A stretch of DNA of 64,000 nucleotides from Kovacikia minuta CCNUW1 (GCF_020091585.1 NZ_CP083582.1:5590536-5654535); one strand, 5' to 3'; positions 18,108-28,209 are shown, numbered from the stretch's first letter. The notes: a model not told the origin generated them from the letters alone. Numbers and translations are program-made.

Positions 18108-19355
18108 CTAGTTCAAAAGATTCTGCACAAACTCATACAGTTCCGATTCCTCCTGCCCCTGGAACTGCAAATCCTTGAGGTCAATCAATCCCTGCGCCAG
18201 TTCGATCGCCCGCTTCTTGTAGGTGTTGTTAGCGGCCAACAAATCGGTGAACACTTCCTGCTCTACCTCAAGCCGACTCGCATCTTCGGAAAGGGGAGAA
18301 GCGTATTCCACCGTGTCAACATTGTATTTCAGTAGGAAAATGAGCGCTTTACTGATCTGTTGAAGCTGTTGTTGAAGCTTACGGGTATCCAAATCTAGAC
18401 GATCGAACCCGACTTGTCCCTCAATCCGCAACTCCACAATTGGCGCAACTTCTGGATCGACTTTGCCGGATTGAATCGCAGTTTGAAGACTGGTGATTGC
18501 TGCTGCTTCTACCTCTTCCAGGCTTTCCTGCCCCCGAACGGTTACTTTCAATTGCACGATCGCACGCTGGTAGTACGCTCGCTTGAGTTCTGCCCGTATT
18601 CCTGACTGATTAATTTCAACCAGGTAAACGCCCCGCTCAAATTTGCTCTCTTCAATGCTATTGGCTTCCAGGGAACCGGGGTTGAAAATCCAACCTTCCT
18701 GGGTGTAATGCTTGTGAATGTGTCCCAAAGCAAGGTAATCGATCCCTGCCTGCTTCAGTGGCAATAGGTCACTGTAACGCAGTGCCCCCTGGTAACGGGC
18801 AATCTGCCCTTCCAAACCGTGATGGAACAGCATCACTGCATGGTTAGGACCAGGAGGAAGTTGCTGAATTGCCTCCGCAAGGTTCGCGATCGCTCGTGGT
18901 GCCGAAGCGCCATACCAGTAGGAACCAAACACCCGCACACCACAATCCAGGTCAATGTATCCCCCCTGACTGCCATCCCAGGGTGAATAGAGGGGTTCAC
19001 CTAAAGCGGGGTTTCCCGGTTCTAGCAAAATCAGCCAGCCGTCTTCACAGAGGTAACGCAACCAGCTTGCTTGCGTACCGTAGGGGCGGTTGTCGTGGTT
19101 CCCTTCGATCGCTAAAACCGGAATATTTGCTTCTTGAAGCATTTTCAGACAAATTTTTGCCTGATTCAAAGTCCCAGGTTGAATATTGCGATGCTCAAAT
19201 AAATCTCCAGCGATCGCCACAAAGTCAACCTGTTCGTCAACGGCATACTTTTGAATCGCATCCTGGAGTGCCCAAAAAAAGTCCTTCGTTCGCTCTTTGC
19301 TGTCATAGCGATCGAAGCCCAGATGAATATCTGCTAAATGAAGAAATCGAGGCAT
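18108..19355 (-). CDS. SbcD/Mre11-like metallophosphoesterase (DNA repair exonuclease)
   Basis: 415 residues. Calcineurin-like metal-binding motifs run in order: HLADIHLGF (D-x-H), AGDLFEHRN (GD), AIEGNHDNR (GNHD), MLFHHGLEG and LGHIHKHY (G-H-x-H). The C-terminal ~170 residues are a charged helical cap. These proteins are manganese-dependent nucleases that normally pair with an SbcC ATPase to process DNA ends; no sbcC lies adjacent here. The divergent and convergent neighbours are unrelated. Confidence 0.87.
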   Translation of the reverse strand: MPRFLHLADIHLGFDRYDSKERTKDFFWALQDAIQKYAVDEQVDFVAIAGDLFEHRNIQPGTLNQAKICLKMLQEANIPVLAIEGNHDNRPYGTQASWLRYLCEDGWLILLEPGNPALGEPLYSPWDGSQGGYIDLDCGVRVFGSYWYGASAPRAIANLAEAIQQLPPGPNHAVMLFHHGLEGQIARYQGALRYSDLLPLKQAGIDYLALGHIHKHYTQEGWIFNPGSLEANSIEESKFERGVYLVEINQSGIRAELKRAYYQRAIVQLKVTVRGQESLEEVEAAAITSLQTAIQSGKVDPEVAPIVELRIEGQVGFDRLDLDTRKLQQQLQQISKALIFLLKYNVDTVEYASPLSEDASRLEVEQEVFTDLLAANNTYKKRAIELAQGLIDLKDLQFQGQEESELYEFVQNLLN

Positions 19356-19584
19356 GGCTAACCAGGAATACCGATGCCTATAATACCCTCCCTACCCCCA
19401 TTTCCAGCAAATTTCTCGTCAAACTTCTTCCTCCCCAAGAAAAATAACCCAGCTTACGGGAGAGGGGGCGATCGGACTTGGCTATAAAGTGTGATCGCAC
19501 CTCAGTTGAAGTAGAGGATAGGAGGACTTAGACAAAACCACACTCAAATCGTTAGTTATGTAGGTTAGGATCACGCAAACGAGT

Positions 19585-22125
19585 CTACGGGTGATTGCGA
19601 TCGAACACAAGTTTGAGGGTGGCTTCAGCTTGTTTTCCCACCTCTTCAAGGTCAAGACGCTTCCGAGCAATCCATGCTTTTTCTGCCTGACGTTGCTCCA
19701 AGTTCTTCTGGTGAACTTCTTCTTGCTGCTCTAGCAAGTTTTCGTATAGAGAGATTGCTCTAGAGACAGCCTCATCAATCCGCTCAAGCCTTTCAAGAAA
19801 TGCAGCACCAATAATTTCATCAATCTTTTCAAACGTTTTATCCAAAGATTCCACAAACTGTTCACAACCTTGCTCGAAGACTTTTGCTCTGATATCCGTA
19901 TCAATTTCCAGTAAGCCTCCAATACCAGTACCGAATAATCCACCAGCGACTAAACCAAGCAAAATGGGTCCAGCTAGAATAATAGCTGGGACAAAGAGCG
20001 CAACTCCTAATCCAGCGAGCCCAAGGTTCCCAATAAATCTAGAATCACAATTAACTGAATTTCCTTGCCCATAAAATACCCAATTGGGTGACTGAGAGTC
20101 CTTCAATGCATCAATATCTTCAATACCAGCCTGAATTGCGCTTAACTCTTTTCGAACTTCATCATCAAGATCATCTAGAGCAGGTTGCAGCACAACTTTT
20201 TTAAGTTGATTTTCTATCCAATTACTTTGTTCTTCTGTCAAATCTTTATTGAACTGCTGGGCATAGTCAGCAATTAATTTGTCTCGGCTCCAAATTGTTG
20301 AATGTTCAGAAGACCATTGTTCAGTTTTCTCAGCTAAGCGATCACCAAGTCCTTCAACCCATTGATCCCAAGATTTATTAGTTTTTTCAATCACTGACTC
20401 TAATACTTCTTCCCAAAGAATACGAATCTTAACTTCTCTTCCACTTGCCTCACCAATTTGCTCTAAAACTTTTTGAATTTCTGCTTCAGAGAGCGTAACT
20501 TTACCGTCTAAGAAATTTTCGGCTTGTTGCAACTTTACCAACCTTACCTGGATCAAACCTTTGATGTTATCAGTAGACTGCTTAATTTCAATAGAGCCAC
20601 GCTCAGTAGTCAAGAATTGCTCAAGTGCCTGGGTAAAGTCCCTAAAAGATTGTAAATATTCATCCTGTTTTTTGAGTGCAGCTTTAGCTGAAATGTAGTG
20701 AATTCGGTTTTTGTTTGAAGCAACCAAGTTCTCTTTTTCAATAAATTTCTCAAGCCTTTGGGTCACATCTTCGCGGTCTTCCTCGTTGTCTAGCAAATCC
20801 ATGAAGTTGACCAAGACAAATAAATTTTCCGCAGGCAGATGATTAGCGTTACCTGTTAACTGATTTCTCACATACTGGATCAAGTCTTTTTCTTTTTCTG
20901 GCAGCAGACGTGAGGCGTTTGTCAGAAAAAGTGCAGCATCGGTGTCTTTCAGTAGCTTTTTGGTAATTGCAGTTCTATTAGGATTTTCATTCAAGCCAGG
21001 AGAGTCAAGGATTTCTACACCACTCTTGCATAACTCCAGATCTGGACGCTCGAAGATAATCTCCTCAATTTCAAAATTTGCAAGTTCGTCACTCAGATGC
21101 TCCACTGCCGCTGCTTTTGACATGGAGGCTTTTTCTTTATACTGGTCAACCGAAATTTCTTCCTGTCGTCCATCTTTGTAGCGACAAATAACCTGTTTTT
21201 TATTGCCGTACCGCAAAGTTGTGACAACACCGCTGCAAGGGACTGCTCTTACAGGCTGAATTTCTTCCCCTAGCAAAGCATTGAGTAACGTTGATTTACC
21301 CTGACTAAATTCTCCAACAACGGCTACCCGAAATCGCTGAGATTGAAGTTTGTTCGAGATTTTAGCAACATCTTCGACAAAGTTACTGGGTAGAAAATTA
21401 CGCTCAGAACACGATCTAATAATTTCGTAAAGTTGATTGCACAGGCTATCCAGCTGATTTCGGGAAGTTTGAAATTCTTTGAGGCGATCGTAGGATGTAA
21501 CGTGTGACTTCGGAATTTCCTGCTCAGGTGTAGGGGGTAGGGTTGATAACAAATCGCTTGCAGCCTTCACAAACAAAGTATCCAATTCGTGGAATCGAGC
21601 CGGATCGAGCAAGGATCTAACCTCTTCCAGTACTGCCAGATCTGGAACTGATTGTTGAGTAAATCCAGCTTCCAGCACACTTAAATAACCAGGCTTCAGT
21701 CCCGCAAGGTTCGCAAGCTGACGTAAATGCTGTTTTTCTGATTCAGCGATCGCCCCATCAGCAAAAGACATTTCATAGCCAAAGCCGATCAGCAATAGCT
21801 TTTCAAACTCAGAAAATGGCATCAGCAATGTTAATGTTTCATCGGAATTCGCATAAATCTTTTGTTCTCGAATTCCTTTACTGAGCAACTGAGCTAGCTG
21901 ACGAACATCGCCTTCTACTGGAATGAAACGATTCAGGGTCTTTTGCCAACGCTGCTTTTCTTCCTCAGTCACTCTTTGATCAGCAAACATCACACCTAGA
22001 AGAACCGTGATCAGAGCAGCCAGGAAAAGAACGGGTGGTGTTATATCCCGTGCATCAAGCTTTTTTCCGGTAATCCGCGACAGGAGTTCAACAACTTTCG
22101 AGTCAACCGCATCTGCAATCATCAT
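19585..22125 (-). CDS. TerB-domain dynamin-like GTPase
   Basis: 846 residues. A hydrophobic stretch (PPVLFLAALITVLLGVMF, ~31-48) runs into a TerB-like helical domain (~45-155; MPFSEFEKLLLIGFGYEMSFADG). The dynamin GTPase domain follows: G1 GEFSQGKSTLLNALLG (~271), G2 threonines in SGVVTT, G3 DSPGLNE and G4 NFMD. Helical stalk sequence leads to a C-terminal membrane segment (~715-755) rich in Gly/Ala/Leu, then another helix. Bacterial dynamins remodel or protect membranes, and some act in anti-phage defence. Diverges from the unknown gene at 22269, sharing a 143-base promoter region. Base composition is more AT-rich than the flanking housekeeping genes. Confidence 0.85.
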   Translation of the reverse strand: MMIADAVDSKVVELLSRITGKKLDARDITPPVLFLAALITVLLGVMFADQRVTEEEKQRWQKTLNRFIPVEGDVRQLAQLLSKGIREQKIYANSDETLTLLMPFSEFEKLLLIGFGYEMSFADGAIAESEKQHLRQLANLAGLKPGYLSVLEAGFTQQSVPDLAVLEEVRSLLDPARFHELDTLFVKAASDLLSTLPPTPEQEIPKSHVTSYDRLKEFQTSRNQLDSLCNQLYEIIRSCSERNFLPSNFVEDVAKISNKLQSQRFRVAVVGEFSQGKSTLLNALLGEEIQPVRAVPCSGVVTTLRYGNKKQVICRYKDGRQEEISVDQYKEKASMSKAAAVEHLSDELANFEIEEIIFERPDLELCKSGVEILDSPGLNENPNRTAITKKLLKDTDAALFLTNASRLLPEKEKDLIQYVRNQLTGNANHLPAENLFVLVNFMDLLDNEEDREDVTQRLEKFIEKENLVASNKNRIHYISAKAALKKQDEYLQSFRDFTQALEQFLTTERGSIEIKQSTDNIKGLIQVRLVKLQQAENFLDGKVTLSEAEIQKVLEQIGEASGREVKIRILWEEVLESVIEKTNKSWDQWVEGLGDRLAEKTEQWSSEHSTIWSRDKLIADYAQQFNKDLTEEQSNWIENQLKKVVLQPALDDLDDEVRKELSAIQAGIEDIDALKDSQSPNWVFYGQGNSVNCDSRFIGNLGLAGLGVALFVPAIILAGPILLGLVAGGLFGTGIGGLLEIDTDIRAKVFEQGCEQFVESLDKTFEKIDEIIGAAFLERLERIDEAVSRAISLYENLLEQQEEVHQKNLEQRQAEKAWIARKRLDLEEVGKQAEATLKLVFDRNHP

Positions 22126-22268
22126 AGGTTTCCTAGTCTTAGAGCGTCACCTTCTTGGAATATGCCCAAGTTAGCCACAAACTAACGTGAATCTCCGGGA
22201 AAATACGGGTATCTTTACAAAATTGCTGATTTAAGCTTAAAGCAACTGAGTAATTCTAATTAAACGCT

Positions 22269-23564
22269 ATGCTATTTGCCTTTCCTCCCCTAATTCAAGC
22301 TGGCATTGACGCAGGTAAATATGAAGTCGTAAAGAATGCAGCAGGGGTGGTGATGGGAACCGCCAGAGAAAAGGCAACAGGGCATTTTGTTGGTAATGCA
22401 GTCGGAATATTAAGCAACAGTGGGGTTCCCTTTAATCCGATCTCTGTTCCTCTGCAATTTGCTCAGATGTATCAGACACGTCAAGGGTTTCAAGCTGTTC
22501 AGGTTGGACTGCAAGGCATCCAGGCAAGTTTGGGTGTTTTGCAAACCATGACCGCTCTGACAGGAATTGGAGTGGCGGCAAATTTGGCAATCTCGGCTGT
22601 TAGCCTCTGGCAGATTTTGAAATTGCGAGAAGATGTCAAGTTACAACGGATTGAGATGCGAGAAGGATTTCTTGACCTCAAGCAAGTCTTAAGAGATCAA
22701 GGAACAGAAATTATTCAAAAAATTGATGAAGCTGTTCAAGATATAGAGTTCAGAAACCATCGTCAAGCCTTAGCTCAAGCTTATGGAAGATTTGTGGAAG
22801 CAACTAGACTGATGAAATCTGCCATATCCTGTGAGGATTTAAATGTTAGAAATGCTGACTTAGCAAATGTACGGCAAATTCTGACAGAGGCTTTAGCTGA
22901 TTATAAAAATCCTCACCTTTTGCCAGAAGCTAATTCAGTTACCCAACTCCGTCGGTCGGAATGCATCTGGGCAATTGAGCAGACCATTGCTATTACATAT
23001 CAACTGCAAAATCAACCGGAAGCTTTGAGCATTTGTTTAGGGCAACTCCAAGAAAGAATTCATCAGGATGTGCTTGAAGTTGTTGAACGCTGTGAATCAG
23101 AAGATGAGCTAGATATTATTTTCCCTGAAATTACACGAATTCATGATCAAGATTTGATTGTACTAAAAGTTTGGCAGGAGCAGGTTGATTGGGTACGATC
23201 GCTCCCTCCGTCAGAACAAAAACTTTTACGAGAAAGTGATGTCAGCCAACCTGAAATAACTGAAACCTCTTTCACAGTAGATTTGACAGCAATCCCTCCA
23301 GAGCAGTTGCTTTATGAGACTTTGAAGCAGAAATCCCATTTTCCGGCTTTATGCGATGCACTCCGGCTGATGATGCATACTGAAACCCGTAGAGAATATG
23401 AAACCTATATCAATCAGCAAGCCAAAAATGCACAGCATAAAGCTCTTACAGTGGCAAATTTACAGCAAATGTCTGATCTGTCAGTTGCCAATCTCTACTG
23501 GTACTTTCAGGTCAGAGATGAGTCTGAACAAGAACTTACAGAAGAGAAAGTGATGCAAACGTAA
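22269..23564 (+). CDS. Unknown protein divergent from the dynamin
   Basis: 431 residues. Residues 1-75 are a Gly/Ala-rich leader. A hydrophobic hairpin-like segment covers ~85-120 (LGVLQTMTALTGIGVAANLAISAVSLWQIL), then a heptad-rich helix (~122-160, MREGFLDLKQVLRDQGTEIIQKIDEAV). The rest is a helical bundle without recognised motifs. The architecture (hydrophobic hairpin plus long amphipathic helices) resembles helical membrane-inserting proteins, but no family could be named. It shares base composition and intergenic region with the dynamin, suggesting joint function; this is inference. Confidence 0.7.
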   Translation: MLFAFPPLIQAGIDAGKYEVVKNAAGVVMGTAREKATGHFVGNAVGILSNSGVPFNPISVPLQFAQMYQTRQGFQAVQVGLQGIQASLGVLQTMTALTGIGVAANLAISAVSLWQILKLREDVKLQRIEMREGFLDLKQVLRDQGTEIIQKIDEAVQDIEFRNHRQALAQAYGRFVEATRLMKSAISCEDLNVRNADLANVRQILTEALADYKNPHLLPEANSVTQLRRSECIWAIEQTIAITYQLQNQPEALSICLGQLQERIHQDVLEVVERCESEDELDIIFPEITRIHDQDLIVLKVWQEQVDWVRSLPPSEQKLLRESDVSQPEITETSFTVDLTAIPPEQLLYETLKQKSHFPALCDALRLMMHTETRREYETYINQQAKNAQHKALTVANLQQMSDLSVANLYWYFQVRDESEQELTEEKVMQT

Positions 23565-23585
23565 TAGCTGCTACTGCGACGCTGG

Positions 23586-24038
23586 TCACCTTTTCCGACG
23601 ACGATCTTCTGGAGGAGGATGCCAACCTCCCTTCAGCCACAACTGTCTAGCTGCTTGAATAAATCCCTGATTGTGAAACTCGTCGTTCAGATCGAGGCGA
23701 TTACAGGTTGCTCGACCAGTAGGTGTAATTCCGATAAGTCTCAATCCATCAGCAGTCCAAACAAAATGATCGTCCCATTGTTGTAGACGGGGATTGAATA
23801 TCGCAACTTCTTGTTGGGTTTGAGGATCAACTCCTGTTGTAAAGTTATACCGACGCTCGTTGCATCGACGACAGGCTAAAGCCAGATTATCAGGTTCATC
23901 TGAACCACCCAGAGATCTGGGAACCAGATGATCGATCGTAAAAATCTCGGAACTAGATTTCTCCGGCGAATGGCAATATTCACACAAAAACCTGGCTCTT
24001 TCGCGGATAAATTGCCGGATTCGTTCACTAACAGTCAC
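23586..24038 (-). CDS. HNH endonuclease
   Basis: About 150 residues from a GTG at 24038 that overlaps the upstream gene's stop by 11 bases; a TTG at 24047 is the longer option. Zinc and catalytic motifs: CEYCHSP (C-x2-C), FTIDHLVPRSLGGSDEPDNLAL (D-H and N), CRRCNERR (C-x2-C). This is the typical McrA-type HNH core, followed by a ~70-residue tail with WDDHFVWTADGLRLIG. Such stand-alone genes are common in cyanobacteria next to a small partner. Restriction, homing or repair roles are all possible. Confidence 0.85.
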   Translation of the reverse strand: MTVSERIRQFIRERARFLCEYCHSPEKSSSEIFTIDHLVPRSLGGSDEPDNLALACRRCNERRYNFTTGVDPQTQQEVAIFNPRLQQWDDHFVWTADGLRLIGITPTGRATCNRLDLNDEFHNQGFIQAARQLWLKGGWHPPPEDRRRKR

Positions 24039-24288
24039 GACTAGCAATCAAGTTAGCGTTAACAAACGTCAAAATTCGCTCTAGTTCAGAAATTCCGGCA
24101 TATTCAGCTTCCTCTTGTGGAGTCAGGCGTTCAGTTTTTCGCTTTTCTAGCAACTCCTCTAAACGGTCATGTAATTCATTCGTTACCTTAACGAGGTTAA
24201 CCCCATCGATTTTTTCTACTGTGATTCCAGAACGAAGCCACGATGAAGGTTCGATCATCAGAACTGGAGTCATGACTTGAGGAGCCAT
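24028..24288 (-). CDS. Small partner of the HNH gene, unknown
   Basis: 86 residues. GGGAG stands 8 bases before the ATG. The N-terminal part is beta-like (GITVEKIDGVNLVKV); the remainder is a charged helix (NELHDRLEELLEKRKTERL, EEAEYAGISELERI). It overlaps the HNH start by 11 bases, implying translational coupling. It could be an antitoxin-like or regulatory partner, but no family was recognised. Confidence 0.6.
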   Translation of the reverse strand: MAPQVMTPVLMIEPSSWLRSGITVEKIDGVNLVKVTNELHDRLEELLEKRKTERLTPQEEAEYAGISELERILTFVNANLIASRDC

Positions 24289-24506
24289 AGCAATTACTCC
24301 CGGTATACGTGCTGATTCTTTATTTTAGACCACCGACCCGTCTTCCAATCTCAAACCAGAAGGCTGAGAGCTCGGCGATTGTGGGTAACGAGAATCCCAT
24401 CAACTGAAAGGGTGATCGCGTAAAGATCAAAAGAGAGAATTACGTTATAAACAGTCTATGATTCGCGATCGCTCAATTGGCTTAAAGCTTTGACTCTCTG
24501 TACTAA

Positions 24507-25619
24507 TTACACCGCTGATGGCTGACCGTTGGTTTCTGCTGCCAGCGCTTCTAGCCGCTCCTGCTGATCCTGGGAAATACAGGTTTGAATCACTTCCTCT
24601 AAATCACCTTCCAGAACTGGAGCAAGGCTAAAGTTTTGCCCCAAACGGTGATCGGTGACGCGATTATCTTTATAGTTGTAGGTGCGAATTTTTTCAGAAC
24701 GAGAACCTGTACCGACCTGCATTCGACGGGCGGAGGTAACTGCCTCTTGCTGCTCCTGTAGCTTCATTTCAAAGAGCTTTGCCCGCAAAATTTGCATTGC
24801 CCGCTCCCGGTTTTGCAACTGCGATCGCTCTTCCATGCACTTAATTCGAATGCCGGTCGGTTTATGGAGTAGGTCAACCGCGGTTTCTACTTTGTTGACG
24901 TTCTGCCCACCTGCACCACCAGAACGAATTGTGGTGATTTCAACTTCGTTTGGATCGATGTGAACTTCCACATCATCGATTTCAGGCATCACCGCCACAG
25001 TTGCCGTTGAAGTATGAACCCGCCCCTGCGCCTCTGTTGCCGGCACTCGCTGAACCCGGTGAACGCCTGCCTCAAACTTGAGTTGGCTGTAAACGCGATC
25101 GCCTTGAATTTCCAGAATCGCTTCCTTAAAACCGCCCATGTCTGCCAGAGATTCGCTCACGAGTTTTACTCGCCAGTTCTGACGCTCGGCATAACGGGAA
25201 TACATCCGTACCAGATCACCGGCCCAGATGCTCGCCTCATCCCCACCCGTTCCCGCCCGAATCTCCAACATGATGTTCTTATCATCATTTGGATCACTCG
25301 GCAGCAGAAGAATCTTAAGGCGAGACTCTAAATGCTCCAATCTTTCCTGCAAATCATCTGCTTCCAGTGCTGCCATTTCCTGTAGCTCTGAATCACTCCC
25401 TGATTCCTTGAGGATCTGCTTGGCACCTGTCAACTCCACCTGCGTTGTCTTCCAGACCTCAAAAGTGTTAACCACCTCTTCTAAGGAAGATCGCGCTTTT
25501 GCCACCCGCTGAAACTCAGACGGATCTCTGGCAACATCAGGATCAGCCAGCCGTCGTGTTAACTCATTAAAGGTTTGTTCAACCGATCTCAACTTATCCA
25601 GCAGGTATGCTTCAGCCAT
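24507..25619 (-). CDS. prfA: Peptide chain release factor 1
   Basis: 370 residues from the ATG at 25619 ([12 protein letters not shown]), the normal RF1 length; the longer frame adds a 26-residue non-conserved leader. The GGQ catalytic motif is in [17 protein letters not shown], and the PxT-type codon-recognition tripeptide region is [19 protein letters not shown]1 reads UAA/UAG stop codons and hydrolyses peptidyl-tRNA. Last gene of the minus-strand translation cluster. Confidence 0.95.
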   Translation of the reverse strand: MAEAYLLDKLRSVEQTFNELTRRLADPDVARDPSEFQRVAKARSSLEEVVNTFEVWKTTQVELTGAKQILKESGSDSELQEMAALEADDLQERLEHLESRLKILLLPSDPNDDKNIMLEIRAGTGGDEASIWAGDLVRMYSRYAERQNWRVKLVSESLADMGGFKEAILEIQGDRVYSQLKFEAGVHRVQRVPATEAQGRVHTSTATVAVMPEIDDVEVHIDPNEVEITTIRSGGAGGQNVNKVETAVDLLHKPTGIRIKCMEERSQLQNRERAMQILRAKLFEMKLQEQQEAVTSARRMQVGTGSRSEKIRTYNYKDNRVTDHRLGQNFSLAPVLEGDLEEVIQTCISQDQQERLEALAAETNGQPSAV

Positions 25620-25727
25620 AGGGCAAGGATTATTTAGCAGTAAAGAACAGAGGTCTAATTTTTGATTCTGAGTCTGCAATTTCGGATTAAATTTCAATCA
25701 GAAACTCAAAATCCAAAAATAGCCTCC

Positions 25728-25979
25728 CTACCGCTTCTTCTTCGGTTGAGGCGCAGCGTCCGCTTCGTCGCCTTCCATCATCCCGTACTTCCGCAAGAAG
25801 CGTTCAACCCGTCCTTCAGTATCGATAATCTTTTGGGTACCCGTAAAGAAAGGATGGTTTCCTGACCACACGTCCACATGCAATTCGGGCTTAGTCGAAC
25901 CCACGGTCATCACAACTTCCCCATTGCAGTAAACTTTAGCATCGGGATACCACTTCGGATGAATATCTGGCTTAGCCAT
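25728..25979 (-). CDS. rpmE: 50S ribosomal protein bL31
   Basis: 83 residues from the ATG at 25979 (GGTGAG upstream); a GTG three codons earlier is possible. Motifs DIHPKW and NHPFFTGTQ are diagnostic. The zinc-binding CxxC of C+ type L31 is replaced by WSGN, and only one Cys (YCNGE) remains, so this is a zinc-independent variant. The C terminus is Lys-rich. Confidence 0.95.
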   Translation of the reverse strand: MAKPDIHPKWYPDAKVYCNGEVVMTVGSTKPELHVDVWSGNHPFFTGTQKIIDTEGRVERFLRKYGMMEGDEADAAPQPKKKR

Positions 25980-26080
25980 CTCTGTCACTCACCTATTGTT
26001 AGCTCTCTATTACCATTCTAGATTTCAAACACTGGATTCCCAATCTTGATTGAAATCGCAAATCCAAAACCCAATTTTCC

Positions 26081-26491
26081 TTACCGCTTCGAGTACTGAG
26101 GAGCCTTCCGCGCTTTCCGCAAGCCATACTTTTTCCGTTCCTTGGCACGGGGGTCACGGGTCAGGTACCCTTCGATCTTCAACGGTTTGCGGTTATCCGG
26201 ATCGAGCTGACAAAGGGCACGGGCAACCCCTAATCGCACCGCATCCGCCTGTCCAGTCAGCCCACCTCCGTGTGCATTAACCAAAATATCGTATTCGTTC
26301 TCCAGTCCCAGAGTCTCCAGGGGAGCTTTTGCAGTCGAAAGATATTCGGCGTTGAACTGTAAGTACAGATCCCCAGGTTTGCCATTAATCACAATCTGAC
26401 CATTTCCAGGAACCAAACGCACCCGTGCAACGGCTGACTTGCGTCGCCCTGTTCCCAAATACACTACTCGATCCTGATCCGTTGCTTGCAT
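26081..26491 (-). CDS. rpsI: 30S ribosomal protein uS9
   Basis: 136 residues, with [19 protein letters not shown] at the N terminus and the basic tail [17 protein letters not shown] that reaches the P-site tRNA. Its ATG overlaps the rplM stop by one base, so the pair is translationally coupled. Confidence 0.97.
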   Translation of the reverse strand: MQATDQDRVVYLGTGRRKSAVARVRLVPGNGQIVINGKPGDLYLQFNAEYLSTAKAPLETLGLENEYDILVNAHGGGLTGQADAVRLGVARALCQLDPDNRKPLKIEGYLTRDPRAKERKKYGLRKARKAPQYSKR

Positions 26492-26946
26492 TAATCCTGT
26501 CCTCCTGGAATTGTTTTAATTTCTAAAGCTTGAGGCTGTTGCGCCTGATGGGGGTGGTCGGGTCCGGCGTACACTTTTAGCTTAGTAAATAACTGCCGAC
26601 CCAGAGTATTTTTAGGCAGCATACCTTTCACAGCATGTTCAATAATTCGCTCTGGAATCCTTGCCTGGAGTTTAGCAAACGTTTCAGTTTTCATCCCACC
26701 AGGACGACCAGAATGGCGACGATAGAGTTTTTGGCTTTGCTTCTTACCGGTGACCTCTACCTTCTCGGCGTTGATCACAATCACAAAGTCGCCCGTGTCT
26801 AGGAAGGGGGTGTAGGTTGGTTTATTCTTCCCCCGCAGAATCATTGCGATTTCACTTGCAAGCCGCCCAAGGCGCTGCTCAGCAGCATCCACAACGTACC
26901 AGTTTCGCTGAATGGAATCTTGAGGAGGGAGATAGGTTTTGTTCAT
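26491..26946 (-). CDS. rplM: 50S ribosomal protein uL13
   Basis: 151 residues. Recognisable by [37 protein letters not shown] and [20 protein letters not shown]. An assembly-initiator protein of the large subunit. Follows truA by ~63 bases. Confidence 0.97.
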   Translation of the reverse strand: MNKTYLPPQDSIQRNWYVVDAAEQRLGRLASEIAMILRGKNKPTYTPFLDTGDFVIVINAEKVEVTGKKQSQKLYRRHSGRPGGMKTETFAKLQARIPERIIEHAVKGMLPKNTLGRQLFTKLKVYAGPDHPHQAQQPQALEIKTIPGGQD

Positions 26947-27009
26947 AGCAGTTCCGGTATTCTTCAGAGGTAGAGTCAGTAAAAACGTTTGAGGTCGCCC
27001 AACAAAATC

Positions 27010-27855
27010 TTAAGGTGTAGCAAAGAGTTCAGGAGTCGTTGCAAACATAAAGGAGGGATAGGTGTCGAACCAAATATCGGGCGGAAAGGGAAACTCCGGA
27101 TAACCCACCCTGAGGAGGCAAAGCCCTTGAGCAGGAGCGGCATACTTGACCTGTTCCCGACGCTGCTCTTGCCAAATCTCAGTAAAGCTAAAGGGCGATT
27201 TGATCCCCCTCCCCACCTGCACCAGCAAGCCAACTAACAGGCGCATCATGCCATAGAGGAACCCACTTGCCTGAACTTCAATAGAAATAAAGGCTCCCTG
27301 GCGCTGGCATTCCGCTGCTTGCACTTCAACCCAGGAATGGGGACGACTGGAACCTGCTCGGTGAAAAGCTGCCAGGTGGTGCCGCCCAACTAAAGGAGTA
27401 AGCGCATCTTGAATCAGTTCCGCATCCAGGGGCTTGTAATAATAGTGCCAGGTGAAGGGACGGATAAAGAGATTGGGGCAGGGATCGGTGTAAAGGGTGT
27501 AGCGATAACGTCGCCACAACGCGGAAAAGCGGGCATGCCAGGTAGAATGAACCATTGCCGATGCCCGGATTAGAATGTCATCAGGTAATCGGGAGTTAAG
27601 AATATCAGCCCAACGGTGTGCAGGAATTCGACTTGGTGCGTCGAAATGGGCAACTTGAGCCGCAGCATGAACCCCTGAATCGGTTCGACCAGCCGCATGG
27701 ATACGCACAGAATGCTCTAAAACTGATGCGATCGCAGTTTCAATTTCTTCCTGCACACTTCGATGATTCGGCTGTCGCTGCCAACCATGAAAGCAAGTGC
27801 CCAGGTATTGAATTACCAGGGCAACTCGTTGGGTTGATGACTCAGAGGAAACCAT
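27010..27855 (-). CDS. truA: tRNA pseudouridine synthase A (positions 38-40)
   Basis: 281 residues. The catalytic aspartate is in AAGRTDSGVHAAAQVAHFD. Other family motifs: YLGTCFHGWQRQPNHRSVQ and SGFLYGMMRLLVGLLVQVG. Modifies the tRNA anticodon arm. Three bases separate it from rplQ, the usual cyanobacterial arrangement. Confidence 0.96.
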   Translation of the reverse strand: MVSSESSTQRVALVIQYLGTCFHGWQRQPNHRSVQEEIETAIASVLEHSVRIHAAGRTDSGVHAAAQVAHFDAPSRIPAHRWADILNSRLPDDILIRASAMVHSTWHARFSALWRRYRYTLYTDPCPNLFIRPFTWHYYYKPLDAELIQDALTPLVGRHHLAAFHRAGSSRPHSWVEVQAAECQRQGAFISIEVQASGFLYGMMRLLVGLLVQVGRGIKSPFSFTEIWQEQRREQVKYAAPAQGLCLLRVGYPEFPFPPDIWFDTYPSFMFATTPELFATP

Positions 27856-27858
27856 GAT

Positions 27859-28209
27859 TTAAGTCAGCTCAATAATTGCCATTTCGGCATTATCACCCCG
27901 ACGGTGAACGGTTCGGAGAATGCGGGTGTAGCCTCCCTCGCGATCGCCATAACGGGTACTGGCTTGCTCAAACAACGCATGCACAAGCTGCTTGTCATAG
28001 ATGTAACCCAGTGCCTGCCGACGGGCTGCAAGTGAACCATCCTTTGCCAGCGTAATCATTCGCTCAGCTTCCGATCGAACCGCTTTGGCACGGGTTTTGG
28101 TGGTCGTAATCCGTCCATTACGGATTAACTCAGTCGTTAATGCCCGTAAAAGGGCACGACGCTGATCGGCAGGTTTACTTAATAGGGGGACACGACAACG
28201 GTGACGCAT
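27859..28209 (-). CDS. rplQ: 50S ribosomal protein bL17
   Basis: 116 residues, beginning [20 protein letters not shown] with [20 protein letters not shown]. Lies between rpoA and truA; ~106 bases separate it from rpoA, occupied by GTCAGGTGTCA-type short repeats. Confidence 0.97.
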   Translation of the reverse strand: MRHRCRVPLLSKPADQRRALLRALTTELIRNGRITTTKTRAKAVRSEAERMITLAKDGSLAARRQALGYIYDKQLVHALFEQASTRYGDREGGYTRILRTVHRRGDNAEMAIIELT

